Shown in pieces: positions 45,262-54,834 of a stretch of 64,000 bases of DNA; the first letter of the stretch is position 1; each line of letters opens with the position of its first letter. A program made the translations under genes and the position numbers. A model generated the notes under the pieces. The model did no database searches and was not told where the DNA came from. It saw only the letters and a program-made list of their open reading frames with translations. This DNA comes from Ferrovibrio sp036381655 (GTDB lineage Bacteria > Pseudomonadota > Alphaproteobacteria > Ferrovibrionales > Ferrovibrionaceae). The DNA lies in contig NZ_DASVCJ010000076.1 in assembly GCF_036381655.1 (NCBI RefSeq), forward strand, positions 62,001 to 126,000, written 5' to 3'.

Positions 45262-46146
45262 TCAGGCAGAGGGGTTCGGAGGCTCGCCCTGCTGGGCCGT
45301 TTCCCCTCCGGGCTCTGCCGACGATGCTTCGGCGTCCTCTTGCTCGGCTGCAGCGCGTTCCGCCGCCTCGCGCTTGGCGCGGTCGCGCTCGATCATCTTC
45401 ACCGAGAAGATCGAAATTTCATAGAGCAGAAGCAGCGGCACAGCCAGGCCGACCTGGCTGATCACATCCGGCGGCGTGACCACGGCCGCGAAGATGAAGA
45501 TGCCGACGATCGCATAGCGGCGCTTGGATGCGAGCCCTGCCGAGGTCGCGAGGCCGACCCGGCCCAGCAGGGTCAGCAGAACCGGCATCTCGAAAGCCAG
45601 GCCGAAGGCGAAGATCAGCGTCATCACCAACGAGAGATACTCGCTGACCTTGGTTTCAAGCTGGATCGGAATGGAACCGTCACCGCCGGGCGCTTCGAAG
45701 CCGACGAAGAATTTCAGCGCCAGCGGCATGATGAAGAAATAGACGAAAGCGCCGCCCATCGCGAACAGGATCGGGGTGGCGACCAGGAAAGGCATGAAGG
45801 CGCGGCGCTCGTTCTTGTACAGGCCGGGCGCGACGAACATCCATACCTGGCTGGCGATCACGGGAAAGCTGAGCAGCATCGCCGCCCAGAAGGACAGCCG
45901 CACATAGGTGAAGAAGGCTTCCTGCGGCGCGGTAAAGATCATGCGCCGGCCTTCGGTGCCGACCGCATGCACCAGCGGCTGCATCAGCAGGTTGTAGATA
46001 TGCGGCGCGAAGAAATAGCAGACGACGAAGGCGATGAAGATCGCCCCGATCGAATACATCAAACGGTTGCGCAGCTCGATCAGATGGTCGAGCAGAGGCA
46101 TCCGCGAAGCTTCGACTTCGTCCTCGGGCGCTTGCGGCTCGCTCAC
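45262..46146 (-). CDS. tatC: Sec-independent protein translocase TatC
   Basis: 294 residues with six membrane helices. The N-terminal LLDHLIELRNRLMYSI motif is where TatC binds the twin-arginine signal, followed by PLVHAVGTEGR and FIMPLALKFFVGFEAPG. The C-terminal tail (about 245-294) is long, charged and Glu/Ala-rich. It overlaps tatB by 4 bp (ATGA). The DUF1513 protein in this window is a likely substrate. Confidence 0.97.
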   Translation of the reverse strand: MSEPQAPEDEVEASRMPLLDHLIELRNRLMYSIGAIFIAFVVCYFFAPHIYNLLMQPLVHAVGTEGRRMIFTAPQEAFFTYVRLSFWAAMLLSFPVIASQVWMFVAPGLYKNERRAFMPFLVATPILFAMGGAFVYFFIMPLALKFFVGFEAPGGDGSIPIQLETKVSEYLSLVMTLIFAFGLAFEMPVLLTLLGRVGLATSAGLASKRRYAIVGIFIFAAVVTPPDVISQVGLAVPLLLLYEISIFSVKMIERDRAKREAAERAAAEQEDAEASSAEPGGETAQQGEPPNPSA

Positions 46147-46553
46147 GATTTCGTCTCGTCCTTGGCGGGCGTCTGTTGCGGGGCGGCCTCAGCGACCGGC
46201 ACCTGGGCCTCTTCTTCCTTGGGCGGTTCCATCACCGGCCTGGATTCGGCAAAGGGGTCGTCCGGCACGGACTCGCGCAGGCTCTTTTCCAGGCCGCCAT
46301 CGGGATCGATGGTCTTCTTGACTTCGCTTTCCAGCGAGAAGTTGCTGACCTGCTTGGCCGCCTTGCGCAGTTCGTCCAGCTCCGCCTCGCGCATCATGTC
46401 GTCAATGCCGCTCTGGAATTCGCGGGCCATGGCGCGTGCCTTGGCGCTCCACTGCCCGACCGTGCGCAGCACCTTGGGCAGATCCTTCGGGCCGATCACG
46501 ACGAGCGCGACGACCGCGATGACTCCGAGTTCAGACCAGGCAATGTCGAACAT
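46143..46553 (-). CDS. tatB: Sec-independent protein translocase TatB
   Basis: 136 residues. An N-terminal membrane helix (SELGVIAVVALVVIGPKDLPKVL) with the typical hinge GPKDLP is followed by an amphipathic helix and an acidic tail (VPVAEAAPQQTPAKDE). It works with TatC in signal recognition. tatA lies 65 bp upstream on the same strand and tatC overlaps its end. Confidence 0.93.
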   Translation of the reverse strand: MFDIAWSELGVIAVVALVVIGPKDLPKVLRTVGQWSAKARAMAREFQSGIDDMMREAELDELRKAAKQVSNFSLESEVKKTIDPDGGLEKSLRESVPDDPFAESRPVMEPPKEEEAQVPVAEAAPQQTPAKDETKS

Positions 46554-46618
46554 CGCCGCCTACACCATTCGATTTCCTGCACCGCGGCGGAAGCTGTTGA
46601 CCGCCGGGCATGATCTGC

Positions 46619-46864
46619 TCAGTGCTGCGCGGTCTTGTCGGCCGGCGCACCGGTGCCCGCGGCGCCGGCGGAAGCCTGGCGCTGCTGGTCGATGACGGGC
46701 GGATTGCCGGCGGGCTTGTCCTCGGCTCCCTCCTGCATCCCCTTCTTGAAGTTCTTGATGCCTGCGGCGAGGTCGCCGGCCACCTTCGGCAGCTTGCCGG
46801 CACCGAAGATGATCAGGATCACCAGCAGAACGATCAGCCAGTGCCAAAAACTGAAGCCACCCAT
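46619..46864 (-). CDS. tatA: Sec-independent protein translocase TatA
   Basis: 81 residues. FSFWHWLIVLLVILIIFGAGKLPKVAGDL gives the short membrane helix, FGxGKLP hinge and start of the amphipathic helix, in which AAGIKNFKKGM follows. TatA forms the pore-like assembly. It is first of tatA-tatB-tatC, behind a 188-bp interval after scpB that likely holds its promoter. Confidence 0.95.
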   Translation of the reverse strand: MGGFSFWHWLIVLLVILIIFGAGKLPKVAGDLAAGIKNFKKGMQEGAEDKPAGNPPVIDQQRQASAGAAGTGAPADKTAQH

Positions 46865-47052
46865 ATCCTTATCTCCTCAAACGCGGACGTAAGCCCGAAC
46901 TGCAGCGGGCTTGTGCCGAAACAGCGCCGCACTATGACAGAGATAGTGCGGACAAGGCAATCTTTCGCCCCTGACGGACGAAAAAACGAACCGGAAATTA
47001 GCCTTAGCGTGTCGCAATGCCGCAGCCCCGGACCGTCCGGAATACCGGCCGG

Positions 47053-48012
47053 TCAGTCCTCCTGCCGGTGGTCTTCGGCCGGGGCTTCCGCCGCCGGGGC
47101 GTCCCCGGCGGCAGCCTTCTTGGCCTCGTCCTCTTCGTCGATGATCAGCGGCTCGAGGAATTCGCGGCCATCGTCGTCTTCGCCCAGCGGGTCCTCCGGC
47201 GCGGCATCCAGCGCCTCGCCCGGCATCGGGATGCCGCCGGAGGCCGGCAGGGCTTCCAGCAGACCCGAGGCGCGCAGTTCCTCCAGGCCGGGCAGCGCAT
47301 CGACGCTTTCCAGGCCGAAATGCACCAGGAACTCTTCCGTCGTGCCGTAGGTCACCGGGCGGCCCGGAACGCGGCGGCGGCCGCGCACCTTGACCCATTC
47401 GGCTTCCATCAGCACATCGAGCGTGCCCTTGCTCAGCGAGACGCCGCGGATTTCCTCGATCTCGGCGCGGGTCACCGGTTGGTGGTAGGCGATGATGGCC
47501 AGAGTCTCGATCGCGGCGCGGGACAGCTTGCGCTGCACCTGGCGATGTTCTTCCAGAAGATGCTGCAGGTCGGGCGCCGTCATGAACGCCCAGCGGCCAG
47601 CCACCTTCTTCAGGATGACGCCGCGGTTGCGGTACTGATCCTCCAAAGCCGCCAGCACGGCGGGGACGCGGGTCTTGGGCGGCAGCCGCTTGCGCAAGGT
47701 CGCCTCGTCCAGCGGCTCGGCGGCGGCGAACAGCAGTGCTTCGGCCATCCGTACGGCAGCCGCGAAAGCCTCTTCCTTGTCGGCGGCCTGCTGCTCGGCA
47801 GCCGCTTCCGCGTCTTCGTCGGCGTCCTCGCCCTCGTCGCCCGACGCCTCACCCTCACCTTCGCCCTCGCCGGCCGCGGAACCCTCCGTTTCCGGCTCAT
47901 CGGGGGCAGCCGCGGAGGCCTCGGCGGCGGTTTCTCCCGCGTCGTCCTGGGCGGTCATCTCGATCTCATCGTCCAGCCGCTCCTCGGCCGGCAGCGCATC
48001 ATTGGATTGCAT
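47053..48012 (-). CDS. scpB: Segregation and condensation protein ScpB
   Basis: 319 residues, longer than the usual ~200. The winged-helix core is at about 78-245 (RMAEALLFAAAEPLDEATLRKRL and ETLAIIAYHQPVTRAEIEEIRG). An acidic Glu/Asp/Ala-rich N-terminal tail of about 75 residues and an acidic C-terminal tail of about 50 residues flank it. ScpB bridges the SMC kleisin complex with ScpA, which lies 3 bp upstream. The tails are probably disordered. Confidence 0.93.
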   Translation of the reverse strand: MQSNDALPAEERLDDEIEMTAQDDAGETAAEASAAAPDEPETEGSAAGEGEGEGEASGDEGEDADEDAEAAAEQQAADKEEAFAAAVRMAEALLFAAAEPLDEATLRKRLPPKTRVPAVLAALEDQYRNRGVILKKVAGRWAFMTAPDLQHLLEEHRQVQRKLSRAAIETLAIIAYHQPVTRAEIEEIRGVSLSKGTLDVLMEAEWVKVRGRRRVPGRPVTYGTTEEFLVHFGLESVDALPGLEELRASGLLEALPASGGIPMPGEALDAAPEDPLGEDDDGREFLEPLIIDEEDEAKKAAAGDAPAAEAPAEDHRQED

Positions 48013-48015
48013 GAC

Positions 48016-48903
48016 TTACTCTTCCGTGGTGGCCGCCGGCTGCGCAGTGGCCTGGCGGCGGATATAGATCGGACCGAAGGTCTGGACCTGCTTCAACTCG
48101 ATCTGGCCTTGCTTGGCCATTTCCAGGGTCGCGTTGAACGTCGAGGCCAGCGCCGACTTGACGGTGAAGGGATCGTCCAGATCGGGCGGCAGGAAGGCCT
48201 GCAGCGTCGCCCAGTCGGGAATCTGGCCGATCATGTTGCGTAAGCGGGCCAGCGCCTCCTCGACCGAGACGATGCGGCGGCGCGCCATCTTCATGGTCAG
48301 CGCTTCCGTCGAGCCCTTGGAGGCGCGGAACTCGGCGTAGGCCTTGAGCAACTCATAAAGCGTGGCGTTGTAGACCGACTTGCGGATGATGCGCACGCCT
48401 TCCGGCTTGCCGCGCAGGAACATCGCCAGGCCGATCTGGTCGCGCTGCATAAGGTCCCGGGCCGCCTTGCGCATGGCCTCCAGCCGCTGCAACTGCAGCG
48501 CCAGCCGGGCGGCCATGTCGGCGCCCGAGGGCTCGCCCTCCTTCTCCGGCTCTGGCACCAGCAGGCGGGATTTCAGGTAGGCCAGCCAGGCCGCCATGAC
48601 GAGGTAGTCGGCGGCGATTTCGATGCGCACCTTGCGCAGCTCGGCGATGAAGGCCAGGTATTGCTCGGCCAGCGCCAGGATCGAGATCTTGCGCAGATCG
48701 ACCTTCTGCTCGCGCGCCAGGCTCAGCAGCACGTCGAGTGGACCTTCGAAGACATCCAGGCTGAGAACGAGCTGTTCGCCCAGCGACACGCCGCCTGCCA
48801 GGCCGTCGCGCTGAGCCTCCTCGAAGGATTCGCCGGCTGCCGGCGTCGCGGCGGCGGCCGGGGCAGATTCGGGGGACTCGGCAGGTTCTGTCACGGCATC
48901 CAT
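48016..48903 (-). CDS. scpA: Segregation and condensation protein ScpA
   Basis: A 295-residue kleisin of the SMC-ScpAB complex that condenses and separates chromosomes. FEGPLDVLLSLAREQKVDLRKI (the signature start) and EQYLAFIAELRKVRIEIAADYLVMAAWLAYLKSRLL are conserved. The C-terminal winged helix covers about 210-285. The N-terminal ~40 residues are Ala/Pro/Glu-rich. It sits between the M50 protease gene and scpB. Confidence 0.95.
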   Translation of the reverse strand: MDAVTEPAESPESAPAAAATPAAGESFEEAQRDGLAGGVSLGEQLVLSLDVFEGPLDVLLSLAREQKVDLRKISILALAEQYLAFIAELRKVRIEIAADYLVMAAWLAYLKSRLLVPEPEKEGEPSGADMAARLALQLQRLEAMRKAARDLMQRDQIGLAMFLRGKPEGVRIIRKSVYNATLYELLKAYAEFRASKGSTEALTMKMARRRIVSVEEALARLRNMIGQIPDWATLQAFLPPDLDDPFTVKSALASTFNATLEMAKQGQIELKQVQTFGPIYIRRQATAQPAATTEE

Positions 48904-48921
48904 CCAGCTCGGGCGGTGGTG

Positions 48922-49617
48922 TTAGCCACTATGCCCGGACAATACAAGCAGGATATCCCGCAGGCCGGCGACGATCGGCGTCAGAAGCTCGAAAAGCGGG
49001 TTCCAATCGGCGCCGAACTGCCGGGCCGCCATGGGCACGGCCAGCAGCAGAATCAGCAAAATGACCATGCCATAGCGCTCCAGACGGGCCAAGGGGCGCG
49101 CCAGCGACAACGGCAGCAGCCCGACCGCCACCCGACCGCCATCCAGAGGCGGTAAAGGAATCAGGTTAAAAACGCATAATACCAGATTGATTAATATGGC
49201 ATTCTGCAGATTCATCGCAATCCACTGTGCCGGCAGGCCATCGAACAGCGGTACGAGGTAGAACAGCAGCATGGCCAGGTAGGCCTGGGCGAGATTGATT
49301 GCCGGCCCGGCCGCAGCGACGATCGCCATATCCCGCCGGGGCGACGGCAGTTTCCAGAAATTCACCGGGACCGGCTTGGCCCAGCCAAACAGGAATGGCG
49401 CGCGCAGCAGCAGAAGCAGCGCCGGCAGCAGGATCGTCCCCATCAGGTCGACATGCCGCAGCGGGTTGAAGGTCACCCGCCCGGCCATTTTGGCCGTGTC
49501 GTCGCCCATCTTCCAGGCGACCCAGCCATGGGCGGCCTCGTGCAGGGTGATCGCCAGCAGGGCCGGCAGCACCCAGGTGGAGGCCTCGAAGATCATGCCG
49601 ATGACGTTTGGACTCAC
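48922..49617 (-). CDS. Site-2 protease family protein (M50)
   Basis: 231 residues if started at the GTG at 49617, which overlaps the nagZ stop in GTGA and has AGGGGG about six bases upstream; the ATG at 49596 is the alternative. The HExxH Zn site is LHEAAHG (about 25-31) and the third ligand motif is LPPLDGGR. Six or so membrane helices are visible. This small rhomboid-like M50 group lacks a PDZ domain. It sits in the nagZ-M50-scpA run typical of alphaproteobacteria; substrates are unknown. Confidence 0.88.
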   Translation of the reverse strand: MSPNVIGMIFEASTWVLPALLAITLHEAAHGWVAWKMGDDTAKMAGRVTFNPLRHVDLMGTILLPALLLLLRAPFLFGWAKPVPVNFWKLPSPRRDMAIVAAAGPAINLAQAYLAMLLFYLVPLFDGLPAQWIAMNLQNAILINLVLCVFNLIPLPPLDGGRVAVGLLPLSLARPLARLERYGMVILLILLLAVPMAARQFGADWNPLFELLTPIVAGLRDILLVLSGHSG

Positions 49618-50657
49618 GCGGCCCCCTGTCCCAGCAGAGCCTGATACCGTGCCCGTTCCGCTGCGCCGAATGCGGCCGGGTTGGCCGGCAGCCGGGCGCG
49701 GGCTGCTGCGATCCGCCCGGCTGCCCGCGCCGTCATTGCCGGCAGGGCCGCCAGCAGGCTCTGCATCTGGGCCAGATCGCCCGAGCAATGCAGCACCAGA
49801 TCGCAGCCGGCCGCCAGCGACGCCGTGCCGGTTTCGGCCGGGCCACCCTTCAGCGCCTTCATGGTGAGATCGTCGGAGATCAGCACGCCATCGAAGCCGA
49901 TGCGGCCGCGGATCACATCCTTGATCAGCGCGGGCGACAAGGTTGCCGGATTGCGCGGATCGATCGCGCTGTAGACGATATGCGCGGTCATCGCCCAGGC
50001 AGCGTGATTGAGGTTACGGAAAGGAACGAAATCGCTCTGCTCCATGGCGGGGATATCGGTATCGACCACCGGCAAATCCAGGTGGCTGTCGATATGCGAG
50101 CGGCCATGCCCCGGCACATGCTTGATCACCGGCAGCACGCCGGCATCCATGAGGCCGCGCATCGTTTCGCCGGCCAGGGCCGTGACGGTGGCGGGATCGC
50201 GGCCATAGGCGCGATCGCCGATCACGTCATGGGCCCCTTCGATGGGCAGATCCGCCACCGGCGCGCAATCGACATCGATCCCCAGGGCTGCCAATTCGGC
50301 GCCGATCCAGCGCGCATTGAGATAGGCCGCTTCGCTGCCGGCGGCGCGGTCGCGGGCGTAGATTTCGCCGAAAACCGCACCCGGCGGAAATTTCGGCCAA
50401 TGCGGCGGTTTCAGCCGCGCCACCCGGCCGCCCTCCTGATCGATCAGCACCGGCGCCAGTTCGTTACCGACCACGCCGCGGAAATCGCCGATCAGCGCCC
50501 GCACTTGCGCCGGGTTGTCGATATTGCGGGCGAACAGGATCAAGCCGAGCGGCTTGCGCACGCCAAACAGAACGCGCTCCTCGGCGCCGAGTTGCAGCCC
50601 GGCGCAGCCGACCACGGCAGGCGCATAGGACGCCCAGTCGACCCGCTCAGCGGACAA
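49614..50657 (-). CDS. nagZ: Beta-N-acetylhexosaminidase NagZ
   Basis: 347 residues starting at a TTG (50657) with AGGG eight bases upstream; a GTG fourteen codons later is the alternative. GH3 motifs VLIDQEGGRVARL and KHVPGHGRSHIDSHLDLP (with the catalytic His/Asp) and the nucleophile Asp in VLISDDLTM are intact. It removes GlcNAc from anhydro-muropeptides in peptidoglycan recycling. It overlaps the SPOR protein gene end by 11 bp. Confidence 0.95.
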   Translation of the reverse strand: MSAERVDWASYAPAVVGCAGLQLGAEERVLFGVRKPLGLILFARNIDNPAQVRALIGDFRGVVGNELAPVLIDQEGGRVARLKPPHWPKFPPGAVFGEIYARDRAAGSEAAYLNARWIGAELAALGIDVDCAPVADLPIEGAHDVIGDRAYGRDPATVTALAGETMRGLMDAGVLPVIKHVPGHGRSHIDSHLDLPVVDTDIPAMEQSDFVPFRNLNHAAWAMTAHIVYSAIDPRNPATLSPALIKDVIRGRIGFDGVLISDDLTMKALKGGPAETGTASLAAGCDLVLHCSGDLAQMQSLLAALPAMTARAAGRIAAARARLPANPAAFGAAERARYQALLGQGAA

Positions 50658-51504
50658 CGATGCAGCCCTGGTTCTTGGCGGCCAGCTTCTGGCAAAGCGC
50701 CTGCGCCGCGGCGCGGTCCTTCAGCGGCCCGGCTTGCAGGCGAACGAAAGTGCCCTTGTTCGGAATCTCCACCTTTTCATAGGACGGCGTCAGGTCGCCG
50801 AGGATATCGGCGTATTTCTTGTGAAGCTTCGTCCAGGTCGATTGCGCCTGGGCCTGATCCTTCAGCGACGCGAGCTGGATTTTCGAGCTGCCGCCGGCAG
50901 AGGCCGCCGAGGCCGGCATGGGCGCAGCGGCGGGCGCGGCCGCAACCTGCTTGTCGGACTGCTTGTCGGCTGCGGGCTTCGCCGCCGCGGCGGGATTCTC
51001 CGCGGTTTTTCCCGTTGCCGGCGCCGGCGATGCCGCGGTCGGGCTCGGCGCGGCGGTCTGGTTGGGCACCGTATTGACCGGCCGCGTCGGCACCATCACG
51101 GCGGACGGATTCGAGCCGGCCGGCGCTACGGCGGTATTTTGCGGCTGCGCCGGCGCCTTCGGCTGTTCCGGCGGCGGCAGCAGGCGCTCCGGCTGGGCTG
51201 CGCCCGTCGATTGTGCGGTGTTGCCCCCGATGCGTTCGTAGATTTCCTTGTCCTGGTTCGGGACCTGCAGGCCGCCGGGATTTTCCGGCGCCACCTTGAC
51301 CGGGCCCTGATCGGCGCGGATCAGCGGCGGAGCCCCGCTGCTGCCGCGTTTGACGCCCTGATCATAGGCGAACCAGATACTGACGCCGAAGGCAGCCACG
51401 GCGACCAGGGCAATCACAGCCGTGATGGTCTTACGCGGGCGCACGGATCCCTCGCCTTCGCTGGGAACCGGACGCGATCCTCGGTCGGTACGCAAATCAC
51501 TCAT
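50647..51504 (-). CDS. SPOR domain-containing membrane protein
   Basis: 285 residues. One membrane helix at about 27-48 (ITAVIALVAVAAFGVSIWFAYDQG), a Pro/Ala-rich linker of ~140 residues and a C-terminal SPOR domain (about 205-285: KIQLASLKDQAQAQSTWTKLHKK and FVRLQAGPLKDRAAAQALCQKL). SPOR domains bind denuded septal glycan, so a role at the division site is likely. It lies between argS and nagZ, its usual place in this order. Confidence 0.9.
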   Translation of the reverse strand: MSDLRTDRGSRPVPSEGEGSVRPRKTITAVIALVAVAAFGVSIWFAYDQGVKRGSSGAPPLIRADQGPVKVAPENPGGLQVPNQDKEIYERIGGNTAQSTGAAQPERLLPPPEQPKAPAQPQNTAVAPAGSNPSAVMVPTRPVNTVPNQTAAPSPTAASPAPATGKTAENPAAAAKPAADKQSDKQVAAAPAAAPMPASAASAGGSSKIQLASLKDQAQAQSTWTKLHKKYADILGDLTPSYEKVEIPNKGTFVRLQAGPLKDRAAAQALCQKLAAKNQGCIVVR

Positions 51505-51508
51505 CGTC

Positions 51509-53284
51509 TCACCTCATCTCCTCGACCGGCGTTACGCCCATCACCGACAGGCCGGACGCGATCACCAGCGCCACGGCGCGCAGCATCGCCAGCCGCGCCC
51601 GCGTCAGCGCAAGATCCTCCGGCAGCAGAAACCGGACATTGGTATCGTCGCGGCCGACATTCCACAGGCCATGGAACGCCGCGGCGACATCCTGCAGGTA
51701 GAAAGCGACGCGATGCGGCTCATGCGCTTCGGCCGCCGATTCCACCAGCCGCGGCCAGCCGGCCAGCAACTTGATCAGCGCCAGTTCGCCCGGATGGCTG
51801 AGCAGCGTCATGTCGGCCTGCGCCAGAGCGGCATCTTCGGTATCGATCTGCGGCACTTCGCTGGCGGCATTGCGCAGCACCGAACAGATGCGCGCATGCG
51901 CGTATTGCACATAGAAAACCGGATTGTCCTTCGACTGTTCGGTCACTTTCTGGAAGTCGAAATCGAGCTGCGCGTCATTCTTGCGCGTCAGCATGATGAA
52001 ACGGACGACGTCCTTGCCCACCTCATCGACCACATCGCGAAGGGTGACGAAGGTCCCTGCCCGTTTGGACATTTTCACCGGCTGGCCGCCGTCCAGCAGG
52101 TTGACCATCTGTACCAGCTTAACGTCGAGTTCGGCTTCGCCGCCGGACAATGCCTTCACGGCCGCCTTCATGCGCTTCACGTAGCCGCCGTGATCGGCGC
52201 CCCAGACATCGATCATCTGCTTGAAGCCACGCCGGTACTTGTCGTCGTGATAGGCAATGTCGGCGCCGAAATAGGTCCAGGAGCCGTCGGATTTCTTCAG
52301 CGGACGATCGGTGTCGTCGCCGAATGCGCTGGCCTTGAACAGCTCCTGCGGGCGTGGCTCGTAATCCTCGGGCACCTTGCCCTTCGGCGGCTCCAGCACG
52401 CCGGTATAGATCAGGTCGCGCTGCTTCAGCCGGTCGAAGGCCTGCTGCACCGCGCCGCTGTCGTGCAGCGCCTTCTCGGAGGTGAAGACGGCATGGTGGA
52501 TGTTCAGCGCCGCGAGATCGTCGCGGATCACCGCCATCATCGCGTCGGTGGCTTCCTTGCGGAACAGCGCCAGCCATTCGGATTCCGGCGCCGCCTTGAA
52601 TTTTTCGCCGTATTTCTGCGCGAGCGCCGCGCCCAGCGGCTTCAGATACTCGCCCGGGTAAAGCCCTTCCGGGATCGTAACCGTCTCGCCCAGAGCTTCG
52701 CGGTAGCGCAGATGCGCCGAGCGGGCCAGCACATCGACCTGGGCGCCGGCATCGTTGATGTAATACTCGCGGGCGACCTGAAAGCCCGCCTTGTCGAGCA
52801 GGGCCGCCAGCGCATCGCCGAACACGGCGCCGCGGCAATGGCCGACATGCATGGGGCCGGTCGGGTTGGCCGAGACGTATTCCACGTTGATCGGCTGGCC
52901 CTGGCCGATATCGCTGTTGCCGTAGGCCGTGCCCGCCCCGAGGATGGCGGCAACCTGACGCTGCCAGTAATCGGCCTTCAGCCGCAGATTGATGAAACCC
53001 GGTCCGGCGATCTCGACGGCGTCCACGGCAGGATGGGCGGCCAGCAGCGGCTTGATCTGGTCGGCCAGGGCCCGCGGCGCCAGTTTGGCCGGCTTGGCCA
53101 GCACCATGGCCACGTTGGTCGCGAGGTCGCCATGCGCCGGATCGCGCGGCGGCTCGACCGCAATGGCTGTAAGCGGCAACTCGCCGGCCAGCACGCCCTG
53201 CTCGGCCAGCGTATGCACGGCGGCCATGACGGCACGGCGGAATTCGGTAAAAACGTTCATTTCGGAAGGCTTTTCGTCATACAT
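51509..53284 (-). CDS. argS: Arginine--tRNA ligase
   Basis: A 591-residue class I synthetase with an N-terminal Add-1 domain, the HIGH-like signature in GPMHVGHCRGAVFG and a MSK motif (VKMSKRAGTFV). The C-terminal DALR anticodon-binding domain ends the protein. It leads the minus-strand operon running down to nlpD and is divergent from erpA with 140 bp between. Confidence 0.97.
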   Translation of the reverse strand: MYDEKPSEMNVFTEFRRAVMAAVHTLAEQGVLAGELPLTAIAVEPPRDPAHGDLATNVAMVLAKPAKLAPRALADQIKPLLAAHPAVDAVEIAGPGFINLRLKADYWQRQVAAILGAGTAYGNSDIGQGQPINVEYVSANPTGPMHVGHCRGAVFGDALAALLDKAGFQVAREYYINDAGAQVDVLARSAHLRYREALGETVTIPEGLYPGEYLKPLGAALAQKYGEKFKAAPESEWLALFRKEATDAMMAVIRDDLAALNIHHAVFTSEKALHDSGAVQQAFDRLKQRDLIYTGVLEPPKGKVPEDYEPRPQELFKASAFGDDTDRPLKKSDGSWTYFGADIAYHDDKYRRGFKQMIDVWGADHGGYVKRMKAAVKALSGGEAELDVKLVQMVNLLDGGQPVKMSKRAGTFVTLRDVVDEVGKDVVRFIMLTRKNDAQLDFDFQKVTEQSKDNPVFYVQYAHARICSVLRNAASEVPQIDTEDAALAQADMTLLSHPGELALIKLLAGWPRLVESAAEAHEPHRVAFYLQDVAAAFHGLWNVGRDDTNVRFLLPEDLALTRARLAMLRAVALVIASGLSVMGVTPVEEMR

Positions 53285-53424
53285 CCTGAATCGGGGGCGG
53301 ACACTAGCGATTACGTCCTATACCCGCAACGCACCCCGGTAAGGCCGGCCGTGAAATTGACTTCCGCGCGAGGCTTCCTAAATTGCTAGCGCAATGTGGC
53401 AAATTATTGGTAAATCGAGTGTAA

Positions 53425-53814
53425 ATGGCCATGTCTGAGACCGCAGCACAGACCAGCGCAAGCTCCGCCCCGACCGAGGCCGGAGGCGAGCCTTTGCGCG
53501 TGACCGAGTCGGCGGCCCGCCAGATTCGCAAGGTGGCAGCCGCCGAGGGCAATCCGGCGCTGGCTTTGCGCATCAGCGTTTCGGGCGGCGGCTGCTCCGG
53601 CTTCCAGTATGGCTTCACTCTGGACGAGGCCGAAACCGCCGACGATATCGTCCTGACCCGCGATGGCGCCCGGGTACTGGTCGATACGGTTTCGCTCGAA
53701 TACCTGCGCGGTTCGCAGATCGACTTCGTCGAGGACCTGACCGGCGCCTATTTCCGCATCAGCAATCCCCAGGCGACCTCGAGTTGCGGCTGCGGCAACT
53801 CGTTTTCGATGTGA
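53425..53814 (+). CDS. erpA: Iron-sulfur cluster insertion protein ErpA
   Basis: A 129-residue A-type carrier. The three conserved cysteines are Cys57 (SGGGCSGFQYGF), Cys121 and Cys123 (SSCGCGNSF). It passes [Fe-S] clusters to apo-proteins. The N-terminal ~22 residues are an extra Ser/Ala tail. The ATG at 53425 has a GAG upstream; a second ATG at 53431 is possible. It is divergent from argS and followed by xth. Confidence 0.93.
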   Translation: MAMSETAAQTSASSAPTEAGGEPLRVTESAARQIRKVAAAEGNPALALRISVSGGGCSGFQYGFTLDEAETADDIVLTRDGARVLVDTVSLEYLRGSQIDFVEDLTGAYFRISNPQATSSCGCGNSFSM

Positions 53815-53959
53815 TACCCCGAATTTTTGACGCCGTGCTCGGGTTTGGCCCGGGCATCAACGGGCTTTTCCGCCGCCGATTACCCGTGGTTGGCAGGCCC
53901 GAGGCGAGCCGTGACGGTTTGGATTTGGCCGCAAGGCGATTTCCCCCGATACTCCCCGC

Positions 53960-54733
53960 ATGCGAATCACCACTTGGAACGTCAATTCGATCAAGGCGCG
54001 GCTGAACAACGTCCTGGACTGGGTGCGGGCGGAAAAACCCGATGTCCTGCTGCTGCAGGAGATCAAATGCCAAGATGCCGATTTTCCCGCGCTCGAATTC
54101 CAGTCGATGGGCTACTCGACCCATGTCCACGGCCAAAAGAGCTATAACGGCGTCGCCCTTCTCAGTCTGAAAAAGCCCGATGCCGTGCGCCTGCGGCTCG
54201 AAGGCGACGAGAGCGACGAACAGGCGCGCTACATCGAGGCCGATATTGCGGGCGCGACGATATGCGGACTCTATCTGCCCAACGGCAATCCGCGGCCGGG
54301 CGAGAAATACGACTACAAGCTGCGCTGGATGCAGCGTCTGTTTCATCGCGCCGAAGCATTGCTGCGCGCCGAGACCCCCTTCCTGATGGCGGGCGATTAC
54401 AATGTCTGCCCGACCGATCACGACGTCTATGATCCTGCCGGTTTTGCCGAGGATGCGCTATGCTGGCCGGACACCCGCCGCGCCTTTCGTTCGCTGATCA
54501 ACCTCGGCCTCACCGAAGCCTGGCGCGCGCTGCATCCGCGCGAGATCGAATACAGCTTCTGGGATTATCAGGCCGGCTGCTGGCCCAAGAACCAGGGCCT
54601 GCGCATCGATCACTTCCTGCTCTCGCCGCAGCTTGCCGACCGGCTGGTGAGCTGCGAAATCGACCGCAAGCCACGCGCCAGGGACAAAGCGTCGGATCAC
54701 GTGCCGGTCACCTGCGAGATTGCCCTGCCCTGA
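53960..54733 (+). CDS. xth: Exodeoxyribonuclease III
   Basis: 257 residues of the AP endonuclease family. MRITTWNVNSIKARL at the start, catalytic Glu in LLLQEIKCQD, GDYNVCPTDHDVYDP, and the terminal ASDHVPVTCEI with the catalytic Asp/His are present. It cuts at abasic sites and trims 3' ends in base excision repair. It is on the same strand as erpA, 145 bp downstream. Confidence 0.94.
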   Translation: MRITTWNVNSIKARLNNVLDWVRAEKPDVLLLQEIKCQDADFPALEFQSMGYSTHVHGQKSYNGVALLSLKKPDAVRLRLEGDESDEQARYIEADIAGATICGLYLPNGNPRPGEKYDYKLRWMQRLFHRAEALLRAETPFLMAGDYNVCPTDHDVYDPAGFAEDALCWPDTRRAFRSLINLGLTEAWRALHPREIEYSFWDYQAGCWPKNQGLRIDHFLLSPQLADRLVSCEIDRKPRARDKASDHVPVTCEIALP

Positions 54734-54834
54734 TTTTCGCTGCGGCGGATCGGGTATTCCGCTGCGGGTCAAACCATCTTGGCAGCGGCGGCGGCTTTCT
54801 TCACACTGGCGGCGTCTAGGGAAAGGATGCCGCC

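Noticed and set aside
51422..53389. 655-codon open frame antisense to argS
   Set aside because: It lies fully opposite a complete argS with intact motifs. Long antisense frames are common in GC-rich genes, and its product has no family features.
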